64,000 nucleotides of DNA from JAJDXO01 sp965213765. Its GTDB lineage: Bacteria > Pseudomonadota > Alphaproteobacteria > Rhodospirillales > UBA2165. The notes under the pieces are model-generated. The model had not been told where the DNA came from and searched no databases. It was given only the letters and a program-made list of their open reading frames with translations. The number at the start of each line of letters is the position of its first letter. The first letter of the stretch is position 1. The stretch lies in contig OZ243926.1 in the NCBI GenBank assembly GCA_965213765.1, positions 4,216,001 to 4,280,000 on the forward strand, given 5' to 3'. This document shows positions 25,846 through 35,140 of this stretch, piece after piece. A program made the translations under genes and the position numbers.

Positions 25846-26790
25846 ATGTCTGAACAAGCTCCGATGATTACGTTGGAGAACCTGACCAAGCGGTTTGGTC
25901 CCTTTACTGCGGTCGATAGTATTTCCTTGAATGTTTCCAAGGGCGAGGTGTTGGGATTCCTGGGGCCCAACGGCGCCGGCAAGTCGACCACCATGCGCAT
26001 GGTCACCGGGTTCCTGCCCATCACTTCGGGTGCCGCCGGCGTATGCGGATTTGATGTGGCCAACCAGCCCCAGGAGGCCCGTCGGCGGGTCGGGTACCTG
26101 CCCGAAGGCGCGCCGCTCTACGGCGACATGGCGACCCGTAACTTCCTTGGGTTTATTGCCGAGGCTCGCGGGTTCACGGGCGCCGACAAGACGGACCGGG
26201 TTGGCCACGCGGTAAAGCGCCTGGCCCTCGAAAGTGTGGTCAATCAGCCCATCGACACGCTCTCCAAGGGCTATAAACGCCGTGTCGGCCTGGCGCAGGC
26301 CATTTTGCACGACCCGGATGTGCTGATCCTCGATGAGCCGACTGATGGTCTCGACCCCAACCAGAAGCATCAGGTGCGCGAGCTCATTCAGGAGATGGCG
26401 GCGGAGAAGGCAATCATCATCTCCACTCACATCCTGGAAGAGGTGACGGCCGTGTGTTCCCGCGCAACCATCATCGCGCGCGGCCAGATCGTGTTCGACG
26501 GCACACCGGATGAACTTCAAAGCAAGGCGCCGCATCACAACGCGGTTGCGGTGCGTCTCGCGAATGCCGACGGTACGGCCATCCGCGATGCGCTTGCCGG
26601 CTTGCCGGAGGTTGAGCGGGTCGAACAGTCAAATGGCGCTTCCACCCTATTGGTCATTCCCAAGAACGGCGTGTCCATTGTCGAACAGGTCGGTGGACTT
26701 GTCCGTGACCGCGGCGCGGAGGTGGACGAGCTTTATGTCGAGCGCGGCCACTTGGATGACGTTTTCCGCCAGCTGACGCTGTCCGAATAA
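25846..26790 (+). CDS. ABC transporter ATP-binding protein (GldA/CcmA-like)
   Basis: A 314-residue ATPase. Walker A is GPNGAGKST (about 40-48), the signature is LSKGYKRRVGLAQA, Walker B is VLILDEPTDGLDP, and the switch His is in IIISTHILEEV. The C-terminal extension (DALAGLPEVERVEQSNGAST) is typical of GldA-like exporters. It is first of a four-gene plus-strand cluster with two membrane components and a DUF4340 protein. In Bacteroidetes GldAFG takes part in gliding; proteobacterial versions have no known substrate. The ATG at 25846 is preferred over a GTG four codons upstream. Confidence 0.9.
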   Translation: MSEQAPMITLENLTKRFGPFTAVDSISLNVSKGEVLGFLGPNGAGKSTTMRMVTGFLPITSGAAGVCGFDVANQPQEARRRVGYLPEGAPLYGDMATRNFLGFIAEARGFTGADKTDRVGHAVKRLALESVVNQPIDTLSKGYKRRVGLAQAILHDPDVLILDEPTDGLDPNQKHQVRELIQEMAAEKAIIISTHILEEVTAVCSRATIIARGQIVFDGTPDELQSKAPHHNAVAVRLANADGTAIRDALAGLPEVERVEQSNGASTLLVIPKNGVSIVEQVGGLVRDRGAEVDELYVERGHLDDVFRQLTLSE

Positions 26791-26810
26791 GCGGGTCCGG
26801 GAGAAAGAAA

Positions 26811-27545
26811 ATGCACAGTGTTTGGGTGATCACAAAGCGCGAGCTTGCGGCTTATTTCTCAACGCCGCTGGCCTATGTTTTCATCGTCATCTTTTTAGGC
26901 CTGAGCGGCGCGCTGACATTCTTCATGGGTGCGTTTTTCGAGCGCGGCCAGGCGGACCTGCAATCCTTCTTTAGTTTCCATCCCTGGCTTTATCTATTCC
27001 TGATCCCGGCCGTCGCCATGCGGCTGTGGGCGGAGGAAAGGAAAAGCGGCACCAACGAATTGCTGTTGACGCTGCCGGTTCCCACCTGGGCGGCGGTCAT
27101 CGGCAAGTTCATGGCCGCCTGGGCGTTCATCGCCATCGCCCTGATCCTGACGTTTCCGCTGTGGATTACCGTCAACTGGCTGGGCGAGCCCGACAATGGG
27201 GTGATCCTCGCCGCCTATATCGGCAGCCTGATCATGGCCGGCGGCTATCTGGCCATCGGCTCCTGTGTTTCAGCGGCGACCAAGAACCAGGTCATTGCCT
27301 TCATCGTCGCGGCGGTGGTGTCGTTCCTCTTCCTGATGAGCGGTGTCGAACTGGTGCAGTCATTCTTCCAGGGCTGGGCGCCGTTGTTCGTCACCGAAGC
27401 CATCAAGTCGATGAGCTTCCTGACCCACTTCAATGACATCATCCGGGGCGTCATCGATCTCCGGGATGTGGTGTTCTTCGGCTCGGTGATTGGCGTCTTC
27501 CTGTACGTCAACGCGGCCATCGTTGATTTAACCCGAGGTTCGTGA
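26811..27545 (+). CDS. ABC transporter permease (GldF/ABC-2 type)
   Basis: A 244-residue protein with six hydrophobic helices and the typical opening VWVITKRELAAYFSTPLAYV. The motif WAEERKSGTNELLLTLPVPT between helices 2 and 3 is characteristic of the NosY/GldF ABC-2 permease group. It is 20 bp after the ATPase gene, and its stop overlaps the GTG of the next gene by four bases. It would form the transmembrane channel of the exporter. Confidence 0.9.
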   Translation: MHSVWVITKRELAAYFSTPLAYVFIVIFLGLSGALTFFMGAFFERGQADLQSFFSFHPWLYLFLIPAVAMRLWAEERKSGTNELLLTLPVPTWAAVIGKFMAAWAFIAIALILTFPLWITVNWLGEPDNGVILAAYIGSLIMAGGYLAIGSCVSAATKNQVIAFIVAAVVSFLFLMSGVELVQSFFQGWAPLFVTEAIKSMSFLTHFNDIIRGVIDLRDVVFFGSVIGVFLYVNAAIVDLTRGS

Positions 27546-29461
27546 GACCGGTGATGCAATTCCTGATGAATATGGATCGAAAGAAAATGACCGTCGCCAG
27601 CCTTGCCGTGGCGGTGGTGTTCCTGTTTTTCCTCAACATTCTGGTCAGCACCGAGGTGACCGATTCCCGGCTCGACTTGACTCAGAATAAGCTGTTTACC
27701 TTGTCGGACGGCACCCGCGAGGTGCTCGATCAGATCGACGAACCAATCAAGGTGCGATTCTACTTCTCGCGCAAACTGGCCGAGATCAGCCCGCAGCACG
27801 GCATTTACGCGACCCGGGTGAGGGAGCTGTTGGAAAACTACGCCAAGGCCGCGGGGGGCGACATCGATCTCGAAATCATCAATCCCGAGCCGTTCTCGGT
27901 CGAGGAAGACGACGCGGTTCGGTTTGGCCTGCAAGGCATTCCATTGGATCAGACAGGTGAACGCGGCTATTTCGGCCTGGTTGCCACCAATTCGACCGAT
28001 GACCGGGAGATGGTGCCGTTCTTCGATCCGTCCCGTGAACGGTTCCTGGAATATGATCTGACCCGGATGGCTTTCGATCTGGCGGCGCCAAAAAAGAAGA
28101 CCGTCGGCCTTCTGACCTCGCTGCTGATCGAAGCCGACCCGATGCTTCAATATAAGCCCTGGCCGCTGCTCAATCAGATCAATCAGTTCTTCCAGGTCAA
28201 ATCGGTCGCCGGCGATGTCTCCAAGATCGATGACGACATCGACGTCCTGCTGATGATCCATCCGAAGATCACCAAGGAAAAAACGCTTTACGCCATCGAC
28301 CAGTTCATCATGCGGGGCGGCAAGGCCGTGGTGTTCGTCGATCCCCACAACGAAACCGCCCGCATGTCGCCGCGATTGCCGCCGGGCGCCGGCACGTCGG
28401 ATCTTGAAAAGCTGTTCAAGGCCTGGGGCATCGAGTACGACCCCGACAACTTCGTCGGCGACCGGGCGACCGCGGTGCGGGTGAGCGCCCAGGTCCAGGG
28501 CAGGGACGTCATCTCCGACTATGTATCCTGGCAGTTGCTCGACCAACGCCATATCGCCAGGGACGACATCGTGACCGGCCAGCTGACCGCCATGTCGGTG
28601 GCGAGCCCCGGTGCGCTTGGCGTTGCCGAGGGCTCCAGCCTGCAGATGACGCCTTTGATCCAAAGCACGCCGGTCAGTGCCAAGGTGAGCGTAGATAAGC
28701 TCCAGGGTGAGCCCGATCCGGCGGCGATCCTCCGCGATTTCAAGCCCGACAACAGCGTTTACACCTATGCCGCCCGATATCGCGGCAAGGTCAAGAGCGC
28801 GTTCCCCGACGGGCCACCCAAGCCCGAGGAGAAGGGGGACGAAGAGGCCAAGAAGGAAGAGGCGGAGGGCCCGGGTCCGCACGTGGCGGAATCCGAGGGG
28901 GACATCAATCTACTGGTGTTGGCCGACTCCGATTTGCTGAGCACCCGTTTCTGGCTTCGCGAGCAGGAATTCTTTGGCCAGCGCCTGTCGGTGCCGATCT
29001 CCAACAACGCCGACTTCCTGGTCAACGCGGCGGAGAATTTGAGCGGCAGCGAAGCGCTGATCGGGTTGCGCAGCCGGGGTCTCTCCAACCGCCCGTTCTT
29101 CAAGATCGTCGAGCTGCAGAACCAGGCAGAGGATCGGTACCGCCAGACCGAACGGCAGCTCACCACCAAACTCAAAGACCTGGAGGAAAAACTCAGTGGC
29201 CTCAAGGTGGATGAGAGCCAGGACAACAAGATCATCCTCACCGCCGAACAGCAGCGCTCTTTCGACAATTTCCGCGCCGAGATGCTCGATGTCCGGAAGC
29301 AGCTTCGCGACGTGCAGCATGCGCTGCGCAGCGACATCGAGGCGCTGGATACCCGGCTGAAGATCATCAACATCTGGGTGATGCCGTTTATTATCGCCTT
29401 GGTGGCGGTTGTGTTGGCGGTGATCCGCCGGCGCCGCTACAAGCAGGCGAGCGCGGCCTGA
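27542..29461 (+). CDS. GldG-type ABC transporter auxiliary membrane protein
   Basis: A 639-residue protein. An N-terminal transmembrane helix (about 16-35) is followed by the large extracytoplasmic ABC-type uncharacterised domain seen in GldG/IFT52-like proteins (DSRLDLTQNKLFTLSDGTRE, IKVRFYFSRKLAEISPQHGI, GGKAVVFVDPHNE). A charged loop near 415-445 (PPKPEEKGDEEAKKEEAEGP) and a coiled coil near 545-610 precede a C-terminal helix (IINIWVMPFIIALVAVVLAV). A GTG start coupled to the permease stop is used; an ATG four codons later is possible. It partners with GldA/F-like subunits. Substrate unknown. Confidence 0.85.
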   Translation: MRPVMQFLMNMDRKKMTVASLAVAVVFLFFLNILVSTEVTDSRLDLTQNKLFTLSDGTREVLDQIDEPIKVRFYFSRKLAEISPQHGIYATRVRELLENYAKAAGGDIDLEIINPEPFSVEEDDAVRFGLQGIPLDQTGERGYFGLVATNSTDDREMVPFFDPSRERFLEYDLTRMAFDLAAPKKKTVGLLTSLLIEADPMLQYKPWPLLNQINQFFQVKSVAGDVSKIDDDIDVLLMIHPKITKEKTLYAIDQFIMRGGKAVVFVDPHNETARMSPRLPPGAGTSDLEKLFKAWGIEYDPDNFVGDRATAVRVSAQVQGRDVISDYVSWQLLDQRHIARDDIVTGQLTAMSVASPGALGVAEGSSLQMTPLIQSTPVSAKVSVDKLQGEPDPAAILRDFKPDNSVYTYAARYRGKVKSAFPDGPPKPEEKGDEEAKKEEAEGPGPHVAESEGDINLLVLADSDLLSTRFWLREQEFFGQRLSVPISNNADFLVNAAENLSGSEALIGLRSRGLSNRPFFKIVELQNQAEDRYRQTERQLTTKLKDLEEKLSGLKVDESQDNKIILTAEQQRSFDNFRAEMLDVRKQLRDVQHALRSDIEALDTRLKIINIWVMPFIIALVAVVLAVIRRRRYKQASAA

Positions 29462-29499
29462 ACTTCACGTTGTCTGAATCAGATGTCTAGGAAACGACC

Positions 29500-30558
29500 A
29501 TGAGCCCCAAATCGTTCGTTGGATTTACGCTGATCACGGCGGTGATCGTCGTCGCGGCGTCGTTCTCCATCGTCTCCCGCTACGGTGACGCCGGTTCGTC
29601 CGGGGCGGATGAGCGCCTGTTCCCCGGGCTGACCGCCCAGGTCAACGAGATCACCGAGGTCAACTACAAGGGCAAGGATCTCACGCTCGCCATCAAACGG
29701 GACGGAGACAACTGGGCGATCACCGACCGCGACAATTACCTCGCCGATCCCGAAGTGGTGCGCAATATGCTGGTCGGCCTTTTCGAGCTGCGCTTGGGCG
29801 AGCCCAAGACCAAGGTCAAGGAGCGCTACAGCCGCCTCGCGGTGGAGGACATTACCGAGAAGGACGCGCAGTCGCGCCTGGTGACCCTGAAGACCGGCGG
29901 CGGCAATACGGTTGCCGAAGTCATTGTCGGCCGTGAAACTCAGGATGTGGCCGGCGGGACCGGGATCGGCGTCTATGTGCGCAAGCCGGGCGAGGAACGC
30001 GCCTGGCTGGCGAGCGGCCGCCTCACCGTGCCGGCGGCGGTCAAGGATTGGGTGAGCCCTGAGTTCATGCATGTGGACCCGAAGCGCATTGCCGGCGCCA
30101 CCATCCGGCACGCCGATGGCGATGTGATGGAGATTGAGCGGATTACGCCGACCGGCGGCAAGTTCCGCATCGTTGAACTGGACCCCAATGCCAAGGTCAA
30201 GTTCCCGTCCGACGTCGACAATATCGCCGACGCCCTGGAAAACCTGGAGCTTGAAGACATCAAGAAAGCCGGGGACGTGGAATTCCCGGCGGACAAGCTG
30301 GTCAAGACCGAGTACCGGACCGCCGACGGCCTGATCATCAACGCCGAGTCGTTCGAATCCGAGGATACCTTCTTCTGGGCGCGGTATAAGGCGCGGGCCG
30401 CCGACGATGCGCCGCCCGGGGCGAAGGCCGATGCGGAGAAGGAAGCCGCCGGGATCAACGCTCGAGTCTCGCCCTGGGTCTATCGGATTCCGGCGTTCAA
30501 GTACCGCTATATGAGCCGCCGGATAAAGGACGTGCTCGAGGAAGAGAGCAAGAGCTAA
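29500..30558 (+). CDS. DUF4340 domain-containing protein
   Basis: A 352-residue protein with an N-terminal membrane segment (FVGFTLITAVIVVAASFSIV) and a repetitive beta-rich periplasmic region. The segment DLTLAIKRDGDNWAITDRDN and later RLVTLKTGGGNTVAEVIVGR are typical of DUF4340. DUF4340 genes are regularly found downstream of gldG-like genes, as here (38 bp gap), so it is probably part of the same complex. The terminal TAA is made by TA plus the first A of repeat element R2. Confidence 0.85.
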   Translation: MSPKSFVGFTLITAVIVVAASFSIVSRYGDAGSSGADERLFPGLTAQVNEITEVNYKGKDLTLAIKRDGDNWAITDRDNYLADPEVVRNMLVGLFELRLGEPKTKVKERYSRLAVEDITEKDAQSRLVTLKTGGGNTVAEVIVGRETQDVAGGTGIGVYVRKPGEERAWLASGRLTVPAAVKDWVSPEFMHVDPKRIAGATIRHADGDVMEIERITPTGGKFRIVELDPNAKVKFPSDVDNIADALENLELEDIKKAGDVEFPADKLVKTEYRTADGLIINAESFESEDTFFWARYKARAADDAPPGAKADAEKEAAGINARVSPWVYRIPAFKYRYMSRRIKDVLEEESKS

Positions 30559-31170
30559 GGTCCGGACTCAATTAGGGGATTCCCGTTTTCGCGGATTTGT
30601 GATTCAAGCTTTCGCCCTCACCCCATCCTTCTCCCCCTGACGGGGGCGAGGGAACGCATGGCAGCCTCCTCTCCCCGCTCACCCGCAAGCCGTCATCACC
30701 GGGTCGGTCAATTCGTCCGAATTGACCTTATTTGACCCGCGCGTCGTCATCACCGGGTCGGTCAATTCGTCCGAATTGACCCTATTTGACCCGCACGTCG
30801 TCATCACCGGGTCGGTCAATTCGTCCGAATTGACCTTATTTGACCCGGTGATCCACGCCTCGCGGCACGGTACACGTGGATGGCCGGGTCGCGGTTTGTC
30901 CTCCGGCCGGCGAAGCCGGTCCGGTGGGCCCGGCCATGACGCAATCATTTTATGCGTCACTCTCTCACACTCTCCCCCTCACCCAGCTACGGCTATGGCT
31001 CGCGGGCTCGCCAAGCCTCCGCATCCCTCTCCCCCGAAGGGGGCGAGGGTGCAAAAAGAAAGACCGATCCCTCTCCCCCGACGGGGGCGAGGGAACACGA
31101 TGCGGCAACGCGGCTACTCCCTCTCCCTCGCTGAGGGAGGGTCGGGGTGAGGGTGAACGCCCCTCGTCAT
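30558..31170. repeat. Dispersed repeat copy R2 and associated repeat cluster (no gene)
   Basis: The left end AGGTCCGGACTCAATTAGG directly follows TA of the preceding stop. The block contains several short hairpins of the form ccctctcccc-gacg-ggggcgaggg, the shared phrase ctacggctatggctcg and a typical ggccgggtc/gacccggcc inverted pair (30881-30937). The same phrases recur in R4 and R5. No right-hand end was found. With the spacer after it, 753 bp here contain no credible gene; frames read from the repeats are artefacts. Confidence 0.7.
30691..30849. repeat. Three 54-bp tandem repeats, each with nested palindromes
   Basis: Units begin at 30691, 30745 and 30799 and differ at a few bases only. 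Each contains the perfect palindrome GGTCAATTCGTCCGAATTGACC, given here as GGTCAATTCG-TC-CGAATTGACC. In the third unit an outer pair ATCACCGGGTC / GACCCGGTGAT encloses it. 54 bp is 18 codons, so open frames run through on both strands, but there is no start signal or recognisable protein. Confidence 0.9.
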
Positions 31171-31311
31171 CGGGGCCCCGGCGTTGGACACGTCGACAAT
31201 TCCCAATCCAGTAATGATAACCATATGATTTGCATCTTCGTTTTTAGTCTGATAGCCATTGATAATGGTTCGCAAAATTGAACCGGGTAATACGTTAAGG
31301 GCAGGACCAAA

Positions 31312-31890
31312 ATGAAAAAGACCATCTCTCTCATCGCCGCCTTGGGCGCGGCTGCGATCGTATTTCCGGTCGCCGGCGCCGGGGCCGCCGAGTACCGGAT
31401 CGATCCGGCGCACAGCGTCGTCCAGTTCAAGATCTCCCATCTCGGCTATTCCTGGATGGTCGGCGTCTTCGACAGGATCTCCGGCAGCTTTACCTACGAC
31501 CCGGCGGCGGAGCCGGGCGGGCAGAAGGTCTCGGTCGAGATCGAAACCGCCAGCATCGACACCGGCCATGCCGAGCGCGACAAGCATCTGCGTTCGCCCC
31601 GTTTCCTGGACGTGAAGAAGTTCCCCAAGGCCAGCTTCGTCAGCACCGGCTACGAGGGCGACGCCGGGGGCGGCACGATGAAGGGGAACCTGACGCTGAT
31701 GGGCGTTACCAAACCCATCGCGATCGCCGTGAAGAAGGTGGGCGAAGGGGACGATCGCTGGGGCGGCTACCGGGCCGGCTTCGAAGGCACGGTGACGATA
31801 AACCGGAGGGATTTCAACGCCGGCCGAAACCTCGGGCCCGCCTCCGAGTCGATGGACTTCTTCCTGTCCCTCGAAGGGGTCCGCCAATAG
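31312..31890 (+). CDS. YceI family periplasmic protein
   Basis: A 192-residue secreted protein. Signal peptide about 1-23 (MKKTISLIAALGAAAIVFPV), then the lipocalin-like YceI barrel with YRIDPAHSVVQFKISHLGYS and FVSTGYEGDAGGGTMKGNLT. YceI proteins bind polyisoprenoid-type lipids in the periplasm. The adjacent cytochrome b561 gene (19 bp later) is the usual partner, so both probably function in one periplasmic redox or lipid process. A small inverted repeat CCATT-GAT-AATGG (31256-31268) upstream could be an operator. Confidence 0.9.
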   Translation: MKKTISLIAALGAAAIVFPVAGAGAAEYRIDPAHSVVQFKISHLGYSWMVGVFDRISGSFTYDPAAEPGGQKVSVEIETASIDTGHAERDKHLRSPRFLDVKKFPKASFVSTGYEGDAGGGTMKGNLTLMGVTKPIAIAVKKVGEGDDRWGGYRAGFEGTVTINRRDFNAGRNLGPASESMDFFLSLEGVRQ

Positions 31891-31909
31891 CGGTGGCCGG
31901 AACTCTGCC

Positions 31910-32476
31910 ATGTGGAGGAACGGCGCCGACCATTACGGACTCGTCTCCGTATTTTTTCATTGGACGCTCGCGCTCGCCATGCTCGGGCTGGTCGCGCTCG
32001 GCGCCTGGATGGTGGGGCTCACCTACTACGATATTTGGTACAACCGGTCGCTCGCTCTCCACAAGGCGTTCGGAGTTCTGGTGCTGGTCCTGGCCGCGGC
32101 CAAGTTCGGCTGGAGGCTCGCCGACCGGAACCCCGGCTTCGGGCCGGAGGTAAAGGTTTACGAGCGCGCCGGGGCCGTCGCCATGCATTGGGCGCTCAAC
32201 GCCCTGATCGTCCTGCTGCCTGTCACCGGCTACCTGATTTCCACCTCCGAGGGTGCCGGCATCGACGTCTTCGGACTGTTCGAGGTGCCGGCCTTGTTCG
32301 AGGTATCGGAAGGTACCCGCGACCTCGCCATTGAGGTCCACTTCTACATGGCCTACGGGCTCGTCGCGCTGGTCGCCGTCCATGCCGGCGCGGCGTTCAA
32401 GCATCACCTGATCGACCGGGGCTCGACGCTCAGGCGGATGGTTGTGCCGCGTTCTCCCTCGCGCCGGGTCGACTGA
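31910..32476 (+). CDS. Cytochrome b561 family membrane protein
   Basis: A 188-residue inner-membrane b-type cytochrome with four helices. Heme ligands are likely the histidines in FFHWTLALAMLG, LALHKAFGVLVL, AVAMHWALNALIV and EVHFYMAYGLVALVAVHAG. Family members oxidise ubiquinol or move electrons across the membrane, and pairs with YceI are common. The ATG at 31910 gives the typical short N-terminus. Confidence 0.9.
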   Translation: MWRNGADHYGLVSVFFHWTLALAMLGLVALGAWMVGLTYYDIWYNRSLALHKAFGVLVLVLAAAKFGWRLADRNPGFGPEVKVYERAGAVAMHWALNALIVLLPVTGYLISTSEGAGIDVFGLFEVPALFEVSEGTRDLAIEVHFYMAYGLVALVAVHAGAAFKHHLIDRGSTLRRMVVPRSPSRRVD

Positions 32477-32485
32477 TCCGCCCTA

Positions 32486-32601
32486 ATTTCTCAAGGCTGT
32501 CCAAATAGGGGCGCTCCGCTTCCGGGTAGACGGCAAATTCCAATCTATGCCTCATCGCCGCAACACTCCTATGGCGGCTCAATCGGGTCCGGAAACTGCT
32601 C
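32486..32601. repeat. Dispersed repeat copy R3, 116 bp
   Basis: The right end, reversed, reads GAGCAGTTTCCGGACCCGAT after TA (32602-32603). The left end, after TA at 32484-32485, contains CCAAATAGGGG exactly where copy R1 has TCAAATAGGGG. This copy lacks most internal sequence. The TA and first G form the TAG stop of the CoA transferase gene. Confidence 0.6.
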
Positions 32602-33830
32602 TAGATTACGGCCGCGTCGCGGAGGCGGGCCCGCTCGGCCTCGTCCATATCCAGCAATTCTTCGAGGATTTCGTCCGTGTGCTGTCCCAACAGTGGCGGT
32701 GCATGCCGGTAATCAACCGGACTTTCCGACATATTGATCGGACTGCCGATCAAGTGGACGGGCGCCGACCCGGTGCCGGGGTGGGGCATTTCGATTTCCA
32801 TGCCGCGGGCCTGAACCTGCGGATCCTCGAAAACCTCGTCCAGGCGGTTGATCGGACCGCAGCTGATGTTGATAGAATCGAGGCCCACCAGCCAGTAGGC
32901 CGAGGTTTGCGCCTTGAATGCGTCGGCGAGCTTCGGTACCAGCTCCTCCCGATTGCGGACCCGTACTTCGTTCGTGGCATATCGTTCGTCCGTCGCGAGA
33001 TCCGTAATTCCGGCAAACTCGCAGAAGCGTAGCCACTGCTGGTCGTTTCCGACGGCGACGACGATATTGCCGTCGGCGGTCTCGAAGACCTGATAGGGCA
33101 CGATATTGGGGTGTGAGTTGCCGATCCTGTCAGGCACGTCGCGGCTGGCCAGATAGTTGAGACCCTGATTTGTCAAAGTGGCGACGGTCGCATCCAGCAG
33201 GCTGACATCGATATGCTGGCCTTCGCCGGTGACCTCGCGGTGGCGGAGCGCCGCGCAGACCGAGACCGCCGACCACATGCCGGTCATCACGTCGGAGATC
33301 GGGACACCGACCCTGAGCGGTTCTCCCTCGGCGGTGCCGGTGATGCTCATCAGACCGCCCCGTCCCTGGACAAGGAAGTCGTAGCCGGGCTTGTCGGCAT
33401 CCGGCCCGGTATGACCAAAGCCGGTAACCGAGCAGTAGACGAGGCCCGGGAAGTCATCCTTGAGTTGGCGGTACCCAAGTCCGTATTTGTCCAGCGCACC
33501 CTTCTTGAAGTTCTCCACCAGCACGTCCGATTTGGCGATCAGCGAGCGGGCGATTTCCTGACCGGCGCCGGTGATCAGATCCAGGGTGACGGACCGCTTG
33601 TTGCGGTTGGCGGCCTGGAAATAGGCCGCTTCCCTCGTCTCGTTGCCGTCGCCGTCCCGGATGAACGGCGGCCCCCACTTCCGGGTATCGTCCCCGGTGC
33701 CCGGGCGCTCGATCTTGATGATGTCGGCGCCGAGGTCGCCCAGAATTTGCGTACAGGTGGGGCCGGCAAGAACCCGCGTCAAATCGAAGACGCGCAATCC
33801 CGATAACGGGCCGGAGGGGGATCCAGGCAT
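32601..33830 (-). CDS. CaiB/BaiF family CoA transferase (class III)
   Basis: A 409-residue acyl-CoA:acid CoA-transferase. The opening LSGLRVFDLTRVLAGPTCTQ, the CoA-binding segment DIIKIERPGTGDDTR, and PGYDFLVQGRGGLMSITG with D151 as the likely catalytic aspartate are typical. HIDVSLLDATVATL belongs to the small domain. The ATG at 33830 follows GCGAGGAAATTTC. It would activate a carboxylic acid by moving CoA from another thioester, as in catabolism of organic acids. The stop TAG is created at the border with repeat R3. Confidence 0.9.
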   Translation of the reverse strand: MPGSPSGPLSGLRVFDLTRVLAGPTCTQILGDLGADIIKIERPGTGDDTRKWGPPFIRDGDGNETREAAYFQAANRNKRSVTLDLITGAGQEIARSLIAKSDVLVENFKKGALDKYGLGYRQLKDDFPGLVYCSVTGFGHTGPDADKPGYDFLVQGRGGLMSITGTAEGEPLRVGVPISDVMTGMWSAVSVCAALRHREVTGEGQHIDVSLLDATVATLTNQGLNYLASRDVPDRIGNSHPNIVPYQVFETADGNIVVAVGNDQQWLRFCEFAGITDLATDERYATNEVRVRNREELVPKLADAFKAQTSAYWLVGLDSINISCGPINRLDEVFEDPQVQARGMEIEMPHPGTGSAPVHLIGSPINMSESPVDYRHAPPLLGQHTDEILEELLDMDEAERARLRDAAVI

Positions 33831-33855
33831 GAAATTTCCTCGCTCAGCGTGGTGA

Positions 33856-34560
33856 CTACTTCAACGAGCCGAAGAACGTAAGTGTTCGTTCGTGGGCCTT
33901 CCGGGCTTCTTCGGCAACGTAGTGAGACGGCCGACGGGTATTACAGAAAGCGTGTCCGGCATCGTACATGTAGATGCTGACATGCGGGATGCCGATGAGG
34001 GCGGCATGAATCCGGTTCCGATCTTCGACCGGAAACGCGTCATCGTGTTCGCCCATGTGCATCATCAAGGGGCAGCCGATGTTCTTGCCCTCATCGAGAA
34101 ACTCGTGAATCTGGGTACCGTAATACGAAACCGCCTTATCGATCTCCAGCCGGGTCGAGGAGAGATAGGCAAACGTGCCGCCGAGGCAGAAGCCGAAAAC
34201 CGCCTTCCTGCCGTTGCAGGCCGGCAACCCGCATAGATGACGGAGCAACGCGTCGATATCCGAAACACCCTTGCCGTGATCGATCTCACCCCGGTAGGCG
34301 AGGCCCTGTCGGCGCTGCTCGGGCACGTCGTGATCGGCAACGAAGTTAGGTTCCAGCCGCCAGAACATATCGGGCGCCGCGACCACATAACCTTCGGCGG
34401 CGAACATGTCCGCTGTCTCCCTGATCCAGTCGGTAATTCCGAAAATCTCTTGAACCAATACCAGGGCCGGGCCGGGCGCCGCCGGCGGCGGGGCCAGGTA
34501 GGCCTCGAAAGTGCCCCCGTCGTCGGCTTGGATTTGGATGGTTGTGCCGGAACTGTTCAT
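33856..34560 (-). CDS. Dienelactone hydrolase family protein
   Basis: A 234-residue alpha/beta hydrolase. Catalytic residues fit the DLH pattern: C125 in FGFCLGGTF, D173/D174 in GEHDDAFP and H203 in YDAGHAFCN, with E38 in LVQEIFG placed to activate the cysteine. The ATG at 34560 was chosen from family length; an in-frame start 25 codons earlier is possible. It lies 25 bp upstream of the CoA transferase on the same strand, so both may be one operon for ring-cleavage or lactone degradation. Confidence 0.88.
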   Translation of the reverse strand: MNSSGTTIQIQADDGGTFEAYLAPPPAAPGPALVLVQEIFGITDWIRETADMFAAEGYVVAAPDMFWRLEPNFVADHDVPEQRRQGLAYRGEIDHGKGVSDIDALLRHLCGLPACNGRKAVFGFCLGGTFAYLSSTRLEIDKAVSYYGTQIHEFLDEGKNIGCPLMMHMGEHDDAFPVEDRNRIHAALIGIPHVSIYMYDAGHAFCNTRRPSHYVAEEARKAHERTLTFFGSLK

Positions 34561-35140
34561 TTGCGACCGCCGTAACGTCTCGGGCTTGGGGCGGCGGATT
34601 GCATCAAATCGGCCGCGGCCCGTCAAGGCGGACAAAAAGTTGATGAATATCCGTCACTTAGTGGACAATTTTGGTGCTGTTGCAATGGGCCGACGCACCG
34701 GTCTCCGGCGCTGTGGATAACCCTGTCGATAATTGAGCGCGGGCCGGCGGTCCGATCAGGCGGTAAAATCTAAAACTTGACCGCCCTCTTGAGGAGAGCG
34801 ACATAAGTTACTGAAATTAAAATGAAAAATAAACGGATCAAAAGCCCGCCCTTCCGCGCCGCGCAAATTCCACTGATATTTCAGCAATTTATCCGGTGTG
34901 CAAAACTTCCAACTCTAGGCACAGTATTCGAACCGGATTTGATGAAAGTTTGAGTATTCTCAAGGGGCGGAGCCGGATGACAAAATGTGTCGAAACTGTG
35001 GCAGATCGCCGGTAAGTCTGCGGGGAGAATATTGGTTCGGATTTACGTTCGCTTGGGATGATCCCAAAACGGCTCTACTAAAACATTCCCATGAATTCTT
35101 TGTGATTACTTTTCGCTGCTTCCCGCCGCGGTCTGGAAAC
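34561..35140. other. 580-bp intergenic region, relatively AT-rich
   Basis: No coding frame, RNA gene or repeat was recognised. The part 34800-35130 is AT-rich for this genome. A single perfect DnaA-box sequence TGTGGATAA lies at 34712-34720, with a near copy TGTCGATAA 12 bp later. With the EAL remnant beside it, the region looks like decayed sequence. Confidence 0.5.

Noticed and set aside
30691..30849. CRISPR array
   Set aside because: The repeats are directly adjacent without unique spacers and there are no cas genes.
30722..31214. Open frames through the 54-bp repeats and hairpin cluster
   Set aside because: Both strands are open because the unit length is a multiple of three; there are no start signals and no protein family.
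34712..34732. DnaA-box-like TGTGGATAA near TGTCGATAA as a possible origin
   Set aside because: One perfect box without a cluster, an AT-rich unwinding element next to it, or origin genes is not enough.
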